Shown: piece by piece, positions 1-7,971 of the stretch
Layout: every line of letters begins with the position of its first letter
Numbering within the stretch: the first letter of the stretch is position 1
Assembly (NCBI GenBank): GCA_016208315.1
Contig: JACQYF010000128.1
Span: forward strand, 1-64,000
DNA length: 64,000 bases
Direction of reading: 5' to 3'
Origin: Chloroflexota bacterium
Lineage (GTDB): Bacteria; Chloroflexota; Anaerolineae; UBA4142
Position numbers and translations under genes: made by a program
Notes under the pieces: generated by a model
Database searches by the model: none
What the model saw: only the letters and a program-made list of their open reading frames with translations
What the model was told of the DNA's origin: nothing

Positions 1-691
1 AGTAGGCAAGATGCTCTCGCATCACCTCACGGGCGCGTTTGGCATCGTGAACGGTAATGGCGTCCAATAATTTCTGATGGTCCTCGATCGCGCGTTGGCC
101 CATCGAATCATCGGGCGCGAGCTTGTCGAGGGTTTCGTAAAAGGGGGTGCGGAAGGAGTTGACCGTAAAGAAGAGGACTTGATTCTTGGCGGCTTGCGCC
201 AGCGCAATGTGAAAATTGATGCTGTGGGGAGTAAAGCGCTGATTGCCGGCCGCACGCGCGGCGCGCGCTTCGGCGATCGCTTCTTGCATCGCGCGCAAAT
301 CGTCCGGCGTGGCGCGCTCGGCGGCGAGGGTGACGATGGCGGTCTCGATCACCAGGCGGGCTTCGACCAATTCGCGAATGCTGATGCCCTGCAGGCGGAG
401 CATATCGGTGAGGACTTGGGTGATCGGCTCGGCGCTCGGGGCGGCGATAAACGCGCCGCCGCCCGCGCCGACTTTGATCTCGACCAGTCCTTGCGATTCC
501 AAGACCCGCATCGCATCGCGGACGGTAATGCGGCTGACGCCAAACTGCTCGGTCAGTTCTCTCTCGGCCGGCAGGCGATCTCCAGGGCCCAACTTGCCCT
601 CAAAGATGCTGGCTTTGATTTGGCTGACAATATCGCCTGAAGCACGCGCGATCCGCACGGTTCGAAAGAGTTGAGAGGTTGGCTCTGGCAT
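1..691 (-). CDS. GntR/FadR-family transcriptional regulator (3' end outside window)
   Basis: The gene begins with ATG at 691 and runs off the left edge, leaving 230 codons. The N-terminal ~75 residues are a GntR winged helix-turn-helix (LPAERELTEQFGVSRITVRD, then LESQGLVEIKVGAGGGAFI). The rest is the helical FCD effector domain of the FadR subfamily (ISIRELVEARLVIETAIVTL, then NFHIALAQAAKNQVL). Such regulators bind small acids or acyl-CoAs and repress catabolic operons. Neither ligand nor target can be named here. A consensus-like promoter with an overlapping TNGTNNNACNA-type operator lies just upstream, which suggests autoregulation. The family assignment is firm and the regulon is unknown. 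Confidence 0.9.
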   Translation of the reverse strand, partial: MPEPTSQLFRTVRIARASGDIVSQIKASIFEGKLGPGDRLPAERELTEQFGVSRITVRDAMRVLESQGLVEIKVGAGGGAFIAAPSAEPITQVLTDMLRLQGISIRELVEARLVIETAIVTLAAERATPDDLRAMQEAIAEARAARAAGNQRFTPHSINFHIALAQAAKNQVLFFTVNSFRTPFYETLDKLAPDDSMGQRAIEDHQKLLDAITVHDAKRAREVMREHLAY

Positions 692-717
692 CTTCGCCTC
701 AACGATCCAAGGGGTAA

Positions 718-757
718 ATGTATGACCATTATACAGTTATCCCTTTGCGAGGGTCAA
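718..757 (-). promoter_or_regulatory. Promoter and candidate FadR-type operator of the GntR gene
   Basis: On the minus strand, TTGACC (757-752) and TATAAT (733-728) are separated by 18 bp. TGGTCATACAT (728-718) overlaps the -10 edge and matches ten of eleven positions of the FadR-subfamily consensus TNGTNNNACNA. Operator placement at the start site implies negative autoregulation (inference). Confidence 0.6.
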
Positions 758-799
758 CATATTTTCGGGTAGAATCGGACTACCCATTTGGGTATATGT

Positions 800-834
800 C
801 AGACTTGCGAAATCTCGCAGATTTCGCAAGTCTG
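800..834. repeat. Perfect 16-bp inverted repeat with 3-nt loop
   Basis: The arms CAGACTTGCGAAATCT and AGATTTCGCAAGTCTG flank CGC. The repeat lies just after the stop codon of the peptidase gene on the minus strand. No T-tract follows on either side, so it is not a classical intrinsic terminator. It is probably a dispersed palindromic element that may stabilise or end the transcript. Confidence 0.75.
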
Positions 835-841
835 AATGCCG

Positions 842-2335
842 TTATTTCGCCGGACTGAGAATCCATTGCTTGTATTCGTCTTGCAAGCTGCAAGTACACG
901 TGCTCTCCGCGGTCTTGAGAATATCTTCGGGATACGCGATCTTGTAGCGAAAGGCCGCAAAGTAGGTTCTCAAAAATTGGTAGAATTTCTCGTCGCCCAT
1001 TTTCTTGCGGATGGCATCGTAGAACAAGGGGCCCTTGCCATACACGATCGCGCCGTAATCGTTCTCGTCAAACGCGGCGACGGGCTGATTGACGGCCGCG
1101 TCTCGCCCCGCCGTTTTGGCACGGTCGTAGAGATTCTGGAAATAATTCTTGAGCACTTGCTGCGCGTTGGCCTTGCCGCGGATCGCCTCGGCGTACATCA
1201 GCGTGCTGTACTGCGCGAGCGCTTCATCCACCCACGGGAAATTGACTTGATCGTTTCCCACCATCGCATACCACCACTGGTGTGAAACCTCGTGGACCGT
1301 CGCAAATTCAAAGAAATCACGCTGGCTGGGATTGCTGTACAACTCGCGCCCAACGACGATGACGCCCGGATACTCGATCCCGCCGGCGGTCGTCGGCGTC
1401 TCGACGATATCAAGCTCCCGATAAGGATAAGCGCCAAAGCGGTTCTGGAATTCGCGGAACGCATCCGCGGCGATCTTGAGCGCGTCTTGGCCGGCTTGCG
1501 CGTCGGCCGCTTCGTAATACGAGTGGATGGTCGTTTCGCCAATTGTCGTGCTCGACCGTTGGAGTTGATCGCTTAGATTGATGTCGAAATCACGCATCGG
1601 CCCGGCGACAATGCGCCAAGTCGTCGTGCCGTCTCCATTGTCTCTCGCGTCAAGCGTCGAACCGGAGGCGATGACGTTCATTTTGGAGGGAACGGTCATC
1701 GTCACGGCATATAGAGAAATATCGGCATAGACCAAATCGCCAAAACGCGGCGGAATCGCAATATGCCAGCCCTTGTCGTCGTACACCGGAATGAGAGGCA
1801 ACACGCTGGGCAGGGTCACGACGGTGTTGCTGAAACCGTAATCGGCATAATGACCCTTACTAATCGGCGGAATTTTGAGCGTGAATTCAAGGCGAATACG
1901 TGTCGAACCGTTGGGCGGCAGAGGCCTGGCGAGCGGAATTTTGAGCGCCGTATTTTGCGCTTCGTAGGTCGCCGTGGCAGCCGCGCCATCCACCGCCAAG
2001 CGGTTGATCGCGATCATGCCGCCGGAGTCAGGGTAACTGGCGAAGAGCCGAAAGTAGATTTCGTTCAGCGGGACGATTTCTTGGTTGAAATAGAGGACAT
2101 CTTGCGCGCCGGCGAGCGTGTACTTGACCGCATCGTAGGTAAGCGTCAGATCATAGCGGGTCGCGCGGTCTAATGAGTCAACGTCGGACTGGCTCGCAGG
2201 TATCAGAGCCGAGCGATAGGGCGCCAACTCGTCGTTGAGGGTCGAAGGAACAAAGGGCACGGGCGTCGTGTTGGCAAGCGGATTGCAGGCAGTCATGCAG
2301 ACAAGGACGATCATCCAAATACGCAAGGTCTTCAT
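842..2335 (-). CDS. M1-like (gluzincin) metallopeptidase lipoprotein
   Basis: This 497-residue protein starts with a lipoprotein signal (MKTLRIWMIVLVCMTAC, Cys 17 as the lipidated residue), so it is predicted to be an anchored extracytoplasmic protein. The zinc site is H348-E349-x-x-H352 (HEVSHQWW) with the third ligand E371 in WVDEALA, the HExxH-18-E spacing of family M1. GGIEYPGV about 30 residues earlier corresponds to the GAMEN-like exopeptidase loop. The ATG at 2335 is chosen over an upstream in-frame start at 2359 because the latter lies inside the terminator of the preceding gene. It is likely a broad aminopeptidase; substrate unknown. Confidence 0.85.
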   Translation of the reverse strand: MKTLRIWMIVLVCMTACNPLANTTPVPFVPSTLNDELAPYRSALIPASQSDVDSLDRATRYDLTLTYDAVKYTLAGAQDVLYFNQEIVPLNEIYFRLFASYPDSGGMIAINRLAVDGAAATATYEAQNTALKIPLARPLPPNGSTRIRLEFTLKIPPISKGHYADYGFSNTVVTLPSVLPLIPVYDDKGWHIAIPPRFGDLVYADISLYAVTMTVPSKMNVIASGSTLDARDNGDGTTTWRIVAGPMRDFDINLSDQLQRSSTTIGETTIHSYYEAADAQAGQDALKIAADAFREFQNRFGAYPYRELDIVETPTTAGGIEYPGVIVVGRELYSNPSQRDFFEFATVHEVSHQWWYAMVGNDQVNFPWVDEALAQYSTLMYAEAIRGKANAQQVLKNYFQNLYDRAKTAGRDAAVNQPVAAFDENDYGAIVYGKGPLFYDAIRKKMGDEKFYQFLRTYFAAFRYKIAYPEDILKTAESTCTCSLQDEYKQWILSPAK

Positions 2336-2355
2336 GGGTGTCCCTCTTGGCGTAA

Positions 2356-2385
2356 GCAAAAGCCCGCCTCACACGAGGCGGGCTT
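2356..2385 (-). terminator. Intrinsic terminator after the DUF5679 gene
   Basis: An 11-bp perfect stem (AAGCCCGCCTC / GAGGCGGGCTT) with a 4-nt loop is followed on the minus strand by TTTTGC. It separates the DUF5679 gene from the downstream peptidase gene. Confidence 0.8.
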
Positions 2386-2417
2386 GGGCAAAGATGCCCA
2401 TGCGCTATCACTGAATT

Positions 2418-2675
2418 CTAAGCCGATGGCGCTGGCGGCGGACTTGGCGGAGCGGGAGGCGTGGTGGTCGGCTCGCTGCTGGGGTCGGCAACCGGAGCCG
2501 CGGTTGCTGCCGGTGTCGGTTTCTTTGAAGAGATGAATTTCATCATCTTGGTACCGCACGAAGCGCAAACACCCTGCATGGCGTGCTTGCCGTTCTTCAG
2601 AATGACTTCGTGCCCATCTTTCATTGGCTTTTGCGCTTTTTCCTTTACACAATAAGCCATAAACTCGTCTGCCAT
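2418..2675 (-). CDS. DUF5679 small zinc-ribbon-like protein
   Basis: The protein has 85 residues, and its ATG follows a strong AGGAGGA. The N-terminal ~45 residues match the DUF5679 pattern (MAYCVKEKAQKPMKDG, then QGVCASCGTKMMKF), a small family common in Chloroflexota and thought to bind zinc. The usual first CxxC knuckle reads CVKE here, so one of four expected Cys ligands is Glu, while the second knuckle CASC is intact. A Pro/Ala-rich tail of ~40 residues follows. It is monocistronic, with its own promoter (2762-2790) and terminator. Function unknown. Confidence 0.7.
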   Translation of the reverse strand: MADEFMAYCVKEKAQKPMKDGHEVILKNGKHAMQGVCASCGTKMMKFISSKKPTPAATAAPVADPSSEPTTTPPAPPSPPPAPSA

Positions 2676-2761
2676 TCGAGAGTCCTCCTTTTTCTGAACA
2701 TAGCCGACGCCAGGCGGGAACGCCGTGCTAATGATGGTTGTGGGCGACTTTGCACGTGCCA

Positions 2762-2790
2762 ATTCTAGCATCAAAAGGGGGGCTTGGCAA
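2762..2790 (-). promoter_or_regulatory. Promoter of the DUF5679 gene
   Basis: On the minus strand TTGCCA (2790-2785), a 17-bp spacer, then TAGAAT (2767-2762). Confidence 0.5.
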
Positions 2791-2832
2791 GTGGCAAAAT
2801 TCAGCTCTCGTGCTTGTCATAATCCACCAATT

Positions 2833-3480
2833 CTAACTTCGCAGGAAGCCAATTCCCGAACTGACGAAATAGAAACTCAGCGCGATCAAGAACGCGCCGC
2901 ACACGATAAGGATACTGCGATAGATTTGCTCGCTCATCAGGCGGCGGCCCGTGGCGACGACGAAGGCGACGACATTGTTCCAAACCCAATCGGCGAGCGT
3001 GTGCCCGAAATAGAACGCCACGATTCCGGCGAAACCGTACGCCTGAAAGGTGAGAAGTGATGCGGTACCGACCGTCGCCCACCAGAGTAGCCAGTATGGA
3101 TTCGCTACGCTCGTCAGGATTCCGGCTGCGATTGGACTGCTTGTTTTGCCGCTCTGCCCGGCGCTCTGCGTCAAGTTGAGTGACACTTGGCCGAGCCACG
3201 CGCTTTTCACGATGCCAAATCCCATCCACAGCAACACCAACCCGCCCAGCAAGCCGATGACGCCGGCCACCAAATTCTGCTTAAGCAAATCACCCAAGCC
3301 GAAGAACAGCGCGATCACCATCACCAACTCGAGCAGTACGTGCCCAATCGTAATCAACGGCCCGGCGATAAACCCACGCCGCGCGGTTTCCGTCACGATA
3401 AGCGTGGTCACCGGTCCCGGCATCATCGCACCGCTAAAACCCACGATCCACCATGAGCCAGCCAGCAGCAGCAATTCCAA
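2833..3480 (-). CDS. LysE/RhtB-family amino-acid exporter
   Basis: This 215-residue hydrophobic protein has about six membrane segments. The N-terminal signature GAMMPGPVTTLIVTETARRG is the LysE-family motif, followed by a helix with GHVLLELVMVIALFFGLG and a later SVANPYWLLWWATVG, typical of the family. It should export small solutes, classically amino acids, across the cytoplasmic membrane; the substrate cannot be read. The start is TTG at 3480, six bases after GGAGGA, an uncommon start codon supported by the Shine-Dalgarno site. Confidence 0.88.
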   Translation of the reverse strand: MELLLLAGSWWIVGFSGAMMPGPVTTLIVTETARRGFIAGPLITIGHVLLELVMVIALFFGLGDLLKQNLVAGVIGLLGGLVLLWMGFGIVKSAWLGQVSLNLTQSAGQSGKTSSPIAAGILTSVANPYWLLWWATVGTASLLTFQAYGFAGIVAFYFGHTLADWVWNNVVAFVVATGRRLMSEQIYRSILIVCGAFLIALSFYFVSSGIGFLRS

Positions 3481-3525
3481 TGTGTCCTCCTCCTCGAAAC
3501 CACGTTGTCGGCATCATATCACGAA

Positions 3526-3553
3526 TTGCAGCGGATGCAAAAACGCATACAAT
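3526..3553 (+). promoter_or_regulatory. Promoter of the alpha-galactosidase gene
   Basis: TTGCAG (3526-3531), 16 bp, TACAAT (3548-3553). The start codon at 3562 is nine bases after the -10 box and has no Shine-Dalgarno site, so the transcript is likely leaderless or nearly so. Confidence 0.5.
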
Positions 3554-3561
3554 GTGAGTAG

Positions 3562-5880
3562 ATGGAATCACCGGTGAAGGGCGCCCAGTTCAAGTGGATG
3601 CGGCTCCGGCTTGCCGCGCTCGTGCTTGTGCTTGCGTTCCTCGGCACGGCGGGCAGCGCCGGCAGAATCGTGCTGCGCCACGCGACCATCGGAATCGAAG
3701 GCAAAATCGTCGCCGAGTCGGCCGATGCCTATATCGTCTACGACGCGCAGAGCCAAATGTGGGAGATTGGCACCTCGGGCATCCGGCGCCGCATGCATTA
3801 CGATCTTGTGGACGGCTATCACCTCGTCGCGCTCACCAACATGCGGACCGGGCGCGACTGGGTTGTGGCGGACGCTGCGGGCAACCGCGAAGTGCGCCTG
3901 ACGCTGGATGGGCAGACTATCACCAGCTCCGATCCGTTCCGGCTGCAGGGCTTTGAAACCTTCACTCACCCCAATGGCTCGCTCGAACTGCAAGTATCGC
4001 TGGTACGCGGTTCGCTCGCCGTTCACGTGCACTATGTTCTCTTTCCGTGGACGAGCGTAATCGAGCAGTGGGCCGAGGTCGAAAACACCGGCACAACCGT
4101 TCTTCGCAACCTGACCGCGCTCGACTCGATCTCGCTCTCGCTCAGTCCGTCAATCAATCCCCTGACACTCTACTGGGTACAAGGGTTGACGCCCCCCCTG
4201 GAGGATACTGAAGAGGCGCAACCGCTTCCGGTTCTGCGTCTGCGTTCGCTCCAGTTGAACTATGGCATGGCGCAAGAGCTTGGCTCAACGGCCCGTTCGA
4301 CGGAGGCGAGCATGGGCTGGTTCGCGTTGGCCGATGAGGGGTTGCGCGAAGGGCTATTCGGCGGAATCGAGTGGTCGGGCGCGTGGCGGCTTGCGGCCAA
4401 GCGCGAGGATTCGTGGACGACGTTGCAAGCGGGGATGCAGAACCTCCGGCACGATCTGCAACCCGGCGAAACGTTTAGTGCCCCGCGCCGCTTTCTCGGT
4501 TTCTACGAGGGCGATTTGGACGAGGCGGCAATTGCCTCGCACGCCTTTGCGCGCTCGTACCTTATGCGGCCGCTCCCTTTCGATTCCCCCTGGACCCAAT
4601 ACAACACGTGGTACGCGTACGGCATCGCACTGGACGAGGAGCTATTGTACGAGGAGGTGGATGCCGCGGCAGAGCTTGGACTGGAAGTTTTCTACGTAGA
4701 CGCTGGCTGGTACGAGGGATCGCCGCCGCAGGGCGATTTCGGCTGGGGGCTGGGAACCTGGCGCGAAAATCGCGATAAATTTCCCAGCGGCCTGGCCACT
4801 CTTTCGGACTATGTACACGACAGGGGGCTAAAATTCGGCTTGTGGGTCGAGCCGGAACGGGTGGATATGCGCTTGGTCGGCGAAGAGGTCCCCCTCAAAT
4901 GGCTGGCGCCCGAGGCCGCCATGCTTGGGCCCGCCGAGGAGGACATGGCCGCGACCGCGCAGATTTGTTTCGGCAATCGCGAGGCGCGCGAGTGGGTCAA
5001 AACTTGGCTGGCGCGGCTCGTGCGCGACTATCGCCTGGACTGGCTCAAGTGGGACAATAATCTCTGGATGTCGTGCGACCCACCCGGTGAAGCGGGCGAC
5101 GGCAACTACGCGCACATCCAGGGATTGTACGAAGTGCTCGATTATTTGCGTGCCGAGTTCCCGCAGCTCATTGTCGAAAACTGCGCGAGCGGGGGCAACC
5201 GGATGGACTATGGCTTGATGCGCCGGACCGACATCGCCTGGTTGAGCGACGAGACCGATCCGAGCTACCGCGTGCGCTACCACATGGCCGGCGCGAGCTA
5301 TCCTTTTCCGCCCGAATACCTCAACACATGGCTCATCGAATCCGATTTCGAATCCATGACGCAGCAAGCCGACGCGGCGACACGACGTGCGTGGCTGCGC
5401 AGCCGGATGATGGGCGCGTTCGGCATTTCGGCGAATATCGCGAGTTGGCTGCCGGAACTGCGCGCGGCGGTCGCGCTAGAGATCGAACAGTACAAGACGG
5501 TGCGCAAGATCATCGCGAACGGCAAGCTGTATCGCTTGCTGCCGCAAGCCGAACTGACGTTTCCGAATCTCGAGCCGCCGTCGTCGCCGGACGCGGTCGA
5601 GTTCCTCGATCCGGGGAATCACGTGGGGGTGGTCTTTCTCTTTCAGGGGGCCGTACCGTGGCAGCAGCGCCGCGTGCTGCTCAAAGGTCTGGAGCCGGAA
5701 GTGTACTATCAGATCACATCGGCGGACCGGACGATGTCGCTCCGCCGGACGGGTGAGCAACTGATGACGCAGGGCATTCGCTTTCGCTACGCGGCGGAGC
5801 ATCCATCCACGCTGCTGTTTATCAAGCCGGCGCCGAGCGGGGCTGAACCGGAGGCGACATCTGCGCCAATACCGCGATGA
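3562..5880 (+). CDS. Alpha-galactosidase, GH36 family
   Basis: This 772-residue protein begins with a hydrophobic segment (residues ~12-32), suggesting export or a membrane anchor. A beta-rich N-terminal domain precedes a (beta/alpha)8 barrel beginning near residue 345 (WTQYNTWYAYGIALDEE). GH36 landmarks are EVFYVDAGWYEG, GLKFGLWVEPERVD, the nucleophile D498 in LDWLKWDNN, ENCASGGNRMDYG, and the acid/base D563 in AWLSDETDP. It should hydrolyse terminal alpha-galactosides. The gene is monocistronic and divergent from the LysE gene. Confidence 0.9.
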   Translation: MESPVKGAQFKWMRLRLAALVLVLAFLGTAGSAGRIVLRHATIGIEGKIVAESADAYIVYDAQSQMWEIGTSGIRRRMHYDLVDGYHLVALTNMRTGRDWVVADAAGNREVRLTLDGQTITSSDPFRLQGFETFTHPNGSLELQVSLVRGSLAVHVHYVLFPWTSVIEQWAEVENTGTTVLRNLTALDSISLSLSPSINPLTLYWVQGLTPPLEDTEEAQPLPVLRLRSLQLNYGMAQELGSTARSTEASMGWFALADEGLREGLFGGIEWSGAWRLAAKREDSWTTLQAGMQNLRHDLQPGETFSAPRRFLGFYEGDLDEAAIASHAFARSYLMRPLPFDSPWTQYNTWYAYGIALDEELLYEEVDAAAELGLEVFYVDAGWYEGSPPQGDFGWGLGTWRENRDKFPSGLATLSDYVHDRGLKFGLWVEPERVDMRLVGEEVPLKWLAPEAAMLGPAEEDMAATAQICFGNREAREWVKTWLARLVRDYRLDWLKWDNNLWMSCDPPGEAGDGNYAHIQGLYEVLDYLRAEFPQLIVENCASGGNRMDYGLMRRTDIAWLSDETDPSYRVRYHMAGASYPFPPEYLNTWLIESDFESMTQQADAATRRAWLRSRMMGAFGISANIASWLPELRAAVALEIEQYKTVRKIIANGKLYRLLPQAELTFPNLEPPSSPDAVEFLDPGNHVGVVFLFQGAVPWQQRRVLLKGLEPEVYYQITSADRTMSLRRTGEQLMTQGIRFRYAAEHPSTLLFIKPAPSGAEPEATSAPIPR

Positions 5881-5897
5881 ACCTGTCAGATAACGTC

Positions 5898-7391
5898 TCA
5901 GGCGCGCTCAGGCATGATTGACGATTGCGATTTTTGCCAGGCGCACGCTTTACTCCAGAGCCAGCTCAAAATCCCGATGATCACGGGCGGGGCGAAAATC
6001 ACGAGCACGAACATGAGATTGACTTGGGGATTTTGCAGCGTGCGAATGTTCCAAATCCAGAAAAAGTTGGCGACGTAGGAGAACAACGCGGAAACCGTAA
6101 AAGCCAGGAGGATGTGCCGCGTAAACGCGTGGCTCGTCCAAATACCGAGGGCGATTGGCCAGATGGCAAACCAGGGCTGAAAGTGCATCGAGCCGATCAC
6201 GAGGTAGGCCAGGGTGAGCCACGTGCTCAACAGAATCAGGTCGAGCGGACGCCGCGCGCGTGCTTGATACCGCAAGCTGAGCGCGTAAACGAGTAGGTAC
6301 GCGCCGGAACTCACGGCCAACATGATGGACTTGGCAATCTTGTCGCCGTGAATGGTTCGCAAGAACTGAAAGCCCAGCGTCGGCACAGCCAGCAAGCTGT
6401 AGAAATCGGCTTCGTAAAGCAAGCCTGCTGGCACCGCGAGAAATGGAAAGGCGAGAATACCCGCGATGAGCGCGGAAATCGCGCCGGTCTTGAACAAGAA
6501 GATGAGGCGATTGCGCCAGCCAACCTGAGCGTGCAGGCAGTAGATCAAAAAGGGCAACAGCAAGATCGCTGTGACGTACTTGACCAGCACCGAGGCAACG
6601 AGCGCGGGCAGCACCCACACCCAACGGCCGCGTACCAAACAATAGACCGCGAGCAGCGCAAAGAACATCATGATTATGCCGTTATGCCCGTTGCCCGGCG
6701 CCTCGAACAAGGTGAGCGGATTCCAGGCGAAAATCAGTGTGCCGGCGATCTTTTGATTCGCGTCCTTGTGTTTTAGGATTGCAGCGATAACGAGCACACA
6801 GCCGAGGTAAAAGAGAACCGGCAACGCCTTCATCAGGTAGAGGTCCAGGGTCAAATCATCCGCGACGAACAGACTGCCCGGCACCGTGAGGATGACCCAT
6901 AGCGGGCCATACGGCGATGGCTGAACCGCCCAGTTCACAGTCTTGATGTATGGATCGCTCTTGAAGGTGATGGGCGGTGTCGTCAGGGGGTTTTGACCAT
7001 AAGTGGTGAGGATGCGGCTGTGAAAAACATACTCGAAAATGTCGGTCGCAGTGATGGGATACATTGCGAGGAGGGTCAGCGCGAAGAGGGCTGCGAACGC
7101 GATGACCAGCCAAAACAATCTTTTGTCACGCGGATGCCGGCGGACGATGAACCAAGCCAAGAGGTAGAGGTCAAAGGCGGCCAAAATCGTGAGGACAAAA
7201 TCCAGCAGAGTAAGTTGGCTCCAGCCATTCGCGCGTCCAAAATCGGTCAGGGGATATTTCGCGACAAAGGTCTGCAGGGGATAGCTCACTGCGAGGCGAA
7301 GGTAGAGAAGCCAACTTGCTATCCCGAGGAGAGCAACGTGCAGAACTGGACTGTGGAGCCAGCGACGAACTTGAAGGCAATATAGTTTCAT
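5898..7391 (-). CDS. GT-C membrane glycosyltransferase (mannosyltransferase-like, GT87/DUF2029 type)
   Basis: The protein has 497 residues and about 11-13 hydrophobic segments. The luminal loop after the second helix group, with TATDIFEYVFHSRILTTYGQ and then SPYGPLWVILT, resembles polyprenyl-phosphate-dependent alpha-mannosyltransferases such as MptB and DUF2029 proteins. FAWNPLTLFEAPGNGHNG is the second characteristic loop. It probably transfers a sugar from a polyprenyl-phosphate donor on the outer face of the membrane. ATG at 7391 is used; a GTG two codons earlier is possible. Convergent with the alpha-galactosidase, 17 bp apart. Donor and acceptor are unknown. Confidence 0.8.
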   Translation of the reverse strand: MKLYCLQVRRWLHSPVLHVALLGIASWLLYLRLAVSYPLQTFVAKYPLTDFGRANGWSQLTLLDFVLTILAAFDLYLLAWFIVRRHPRDKRLFWLVIAFAALFALTLLAMYPITATDIFEYVFHSRILTTYGQNPLTTPPITFKSDPYIKTVNWAVQPSPYGPLWVILTVPGSLFVADDLTLDLYLMKALPVLFYLGCVLVIAAILKHKDANQKIAGTLIFAWNPLTLFEAPGNGHNGIIMMFFALLAVYCLVRGRWVWVLPALVASVLVKYVTAILLLPFLIYCLHAQVGWRNRLIFLFKTGAISALIAGILAFPFLAVPAGLLYEADFYSLLAVPTLGFQFLRTIHGDKIAKSIMLAVSSGAYLLVYALSLRYQARARRPLDLILLSTWLTLAYLVIGSMHFQPWFAIWPIALGIWTSHAFTRHILLAFTVSALFSYVANFFWIWNIRTLQNPQVNLMFVLVIFAPPVIIGILSWLWSKACAWQKSQSSIMPERA

Positions 7392-7414
7392 CAGCACCGC
7401 CCGCGACTTATCTG

Positions 7415-7443
7415 ATTGTACTCTGAACGATGCGGCGCGTCAA
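7415..7443 (-). promoter_or_regulatory. Promoter of the GT-C gene
   Basis: On the minus strand TTGACG (7443-7438), 17 bp, TACAAT (7420-7415). Confidence 0.6.
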
Positions 7444-7464
7444 TTTTGGTCCTTTGGCCGAAAT

Positions 7465-7492
7465 TTGACAAAATGCCAAAAACGGGGATAAT
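7465..7492 (+). promoter_or_regulatory. Promoter of the cold-shock gene
   Basis: TTGACA (7465-7470), 16 bp, GATAAT (7487-7492). Transcription should start near 7499, giving a leader of about 135 nt that contains a complete terminator hairpin. Confidence 0.7.
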
Positions 7493-7539
7493 GGCAGCCG
7501 TTGGTAGTGCAAATCGGTGTTAGGTGTGTCTTACGAGAA

Positions 7540-7581
7540 CGCCAAGGGCCGGAGTTGCGACCCTTGGCGATTTTTTGTTTT
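7540..7581 (+). terminator. Intrinsic terminator inside the cold-shock gene leader
   Basis: A 9-bp perfect stem (CGCCAAGGG / CCCTTGGCG) with a 12-nt loop is followed by ATTTTTTGTTTT. It lies about 40 nt after the predicted start site and 53 nt before the csp ATG. The unit from 7499 to 7580 is either a short independent RNA or an attenuator controlling csp. Confidence 0.8.
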
Positions 7582-7633
7582 GCAATCATCTAAACTCTGA
7601 AAAAGTTTGTACGGAAGGAGGTGAGACATTAAA

Positions 7634-7846
7634 ATGGCAGACCGAATTGTCGGCACCGTCAAGTGGTTCAACGCTTCGAAGGGCTACGGCTTTATCGCGC
7701 GTGAAGGCGGCAAGGACGTGTTCGTGCATTTCTCGGCGATCCAGGGCGAGGGCTATCGCAATCTCAACGAAGGTGAGCAGGTCGAATTCTCCATCGAAGA
7801 CAGCCCCAAGGGTCCCCAGGCAGTGAACGTCGTCAAAGTGTCCTAA
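7634..7846 (+). CDS. Cold-shock protein (CspA family)
   Basis: The protein has 70 residues, a complete single cold-shock domain. RNP1 is KGYGFIA and RNP2 is VFVHFSAI; the N-terminus [13 protein letters not shown] is canonical. It binds single-stranded RNA/DNA as a chaperone and can act as a transcription antiterminator. The start follows a very strong GGAAGGAGGTGA. A terminator lies in its own leader and another just downstream, which suggests control by antitermination, possibly by the protein itself (inference). Confidence 0.96.
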   Translation: MADRIVGTVKWFNASKGYGFIAREGGKDVFVHFSAIQGEGYRNLNEGEQVEFSIEDSPKGPQAVNVVKVS

Positions 7847-7872
7847 TCCTTCCACTGAGAACGGATCACAAA

Positions 7873-7911
7873 GCAGCCACCGCGAGCAATCGCGCGTGGC
7901 TGTTTCTTTTG
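7873..7911 (+). terminator. Terminator of the cold-shock gene
   Basis: CAGCCAC and GTGGCTG form the outer stem, an inner CGCG pair and a short loop complete it, and TTTCTTTT follows. Confidence 0.75.
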
Positions 7912-7971
7912 TTGCGCTCCGACGTAAGTTTGCGTACAATGGGCACGTACACCTTTCTCCTGAGGTTCCGC

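Noticed and set aside
800-834. Intrinsic terminator of the M1-like peptidase gene
   Set aside because: The hairpin is perfect but lacks a T-tract on the transcript side, so it is listed as a repeat only.
7499-7581. Riboswitch in the csp leader
   Set aside because: I see a terminator stem but no recognisable ligand-binding fold.
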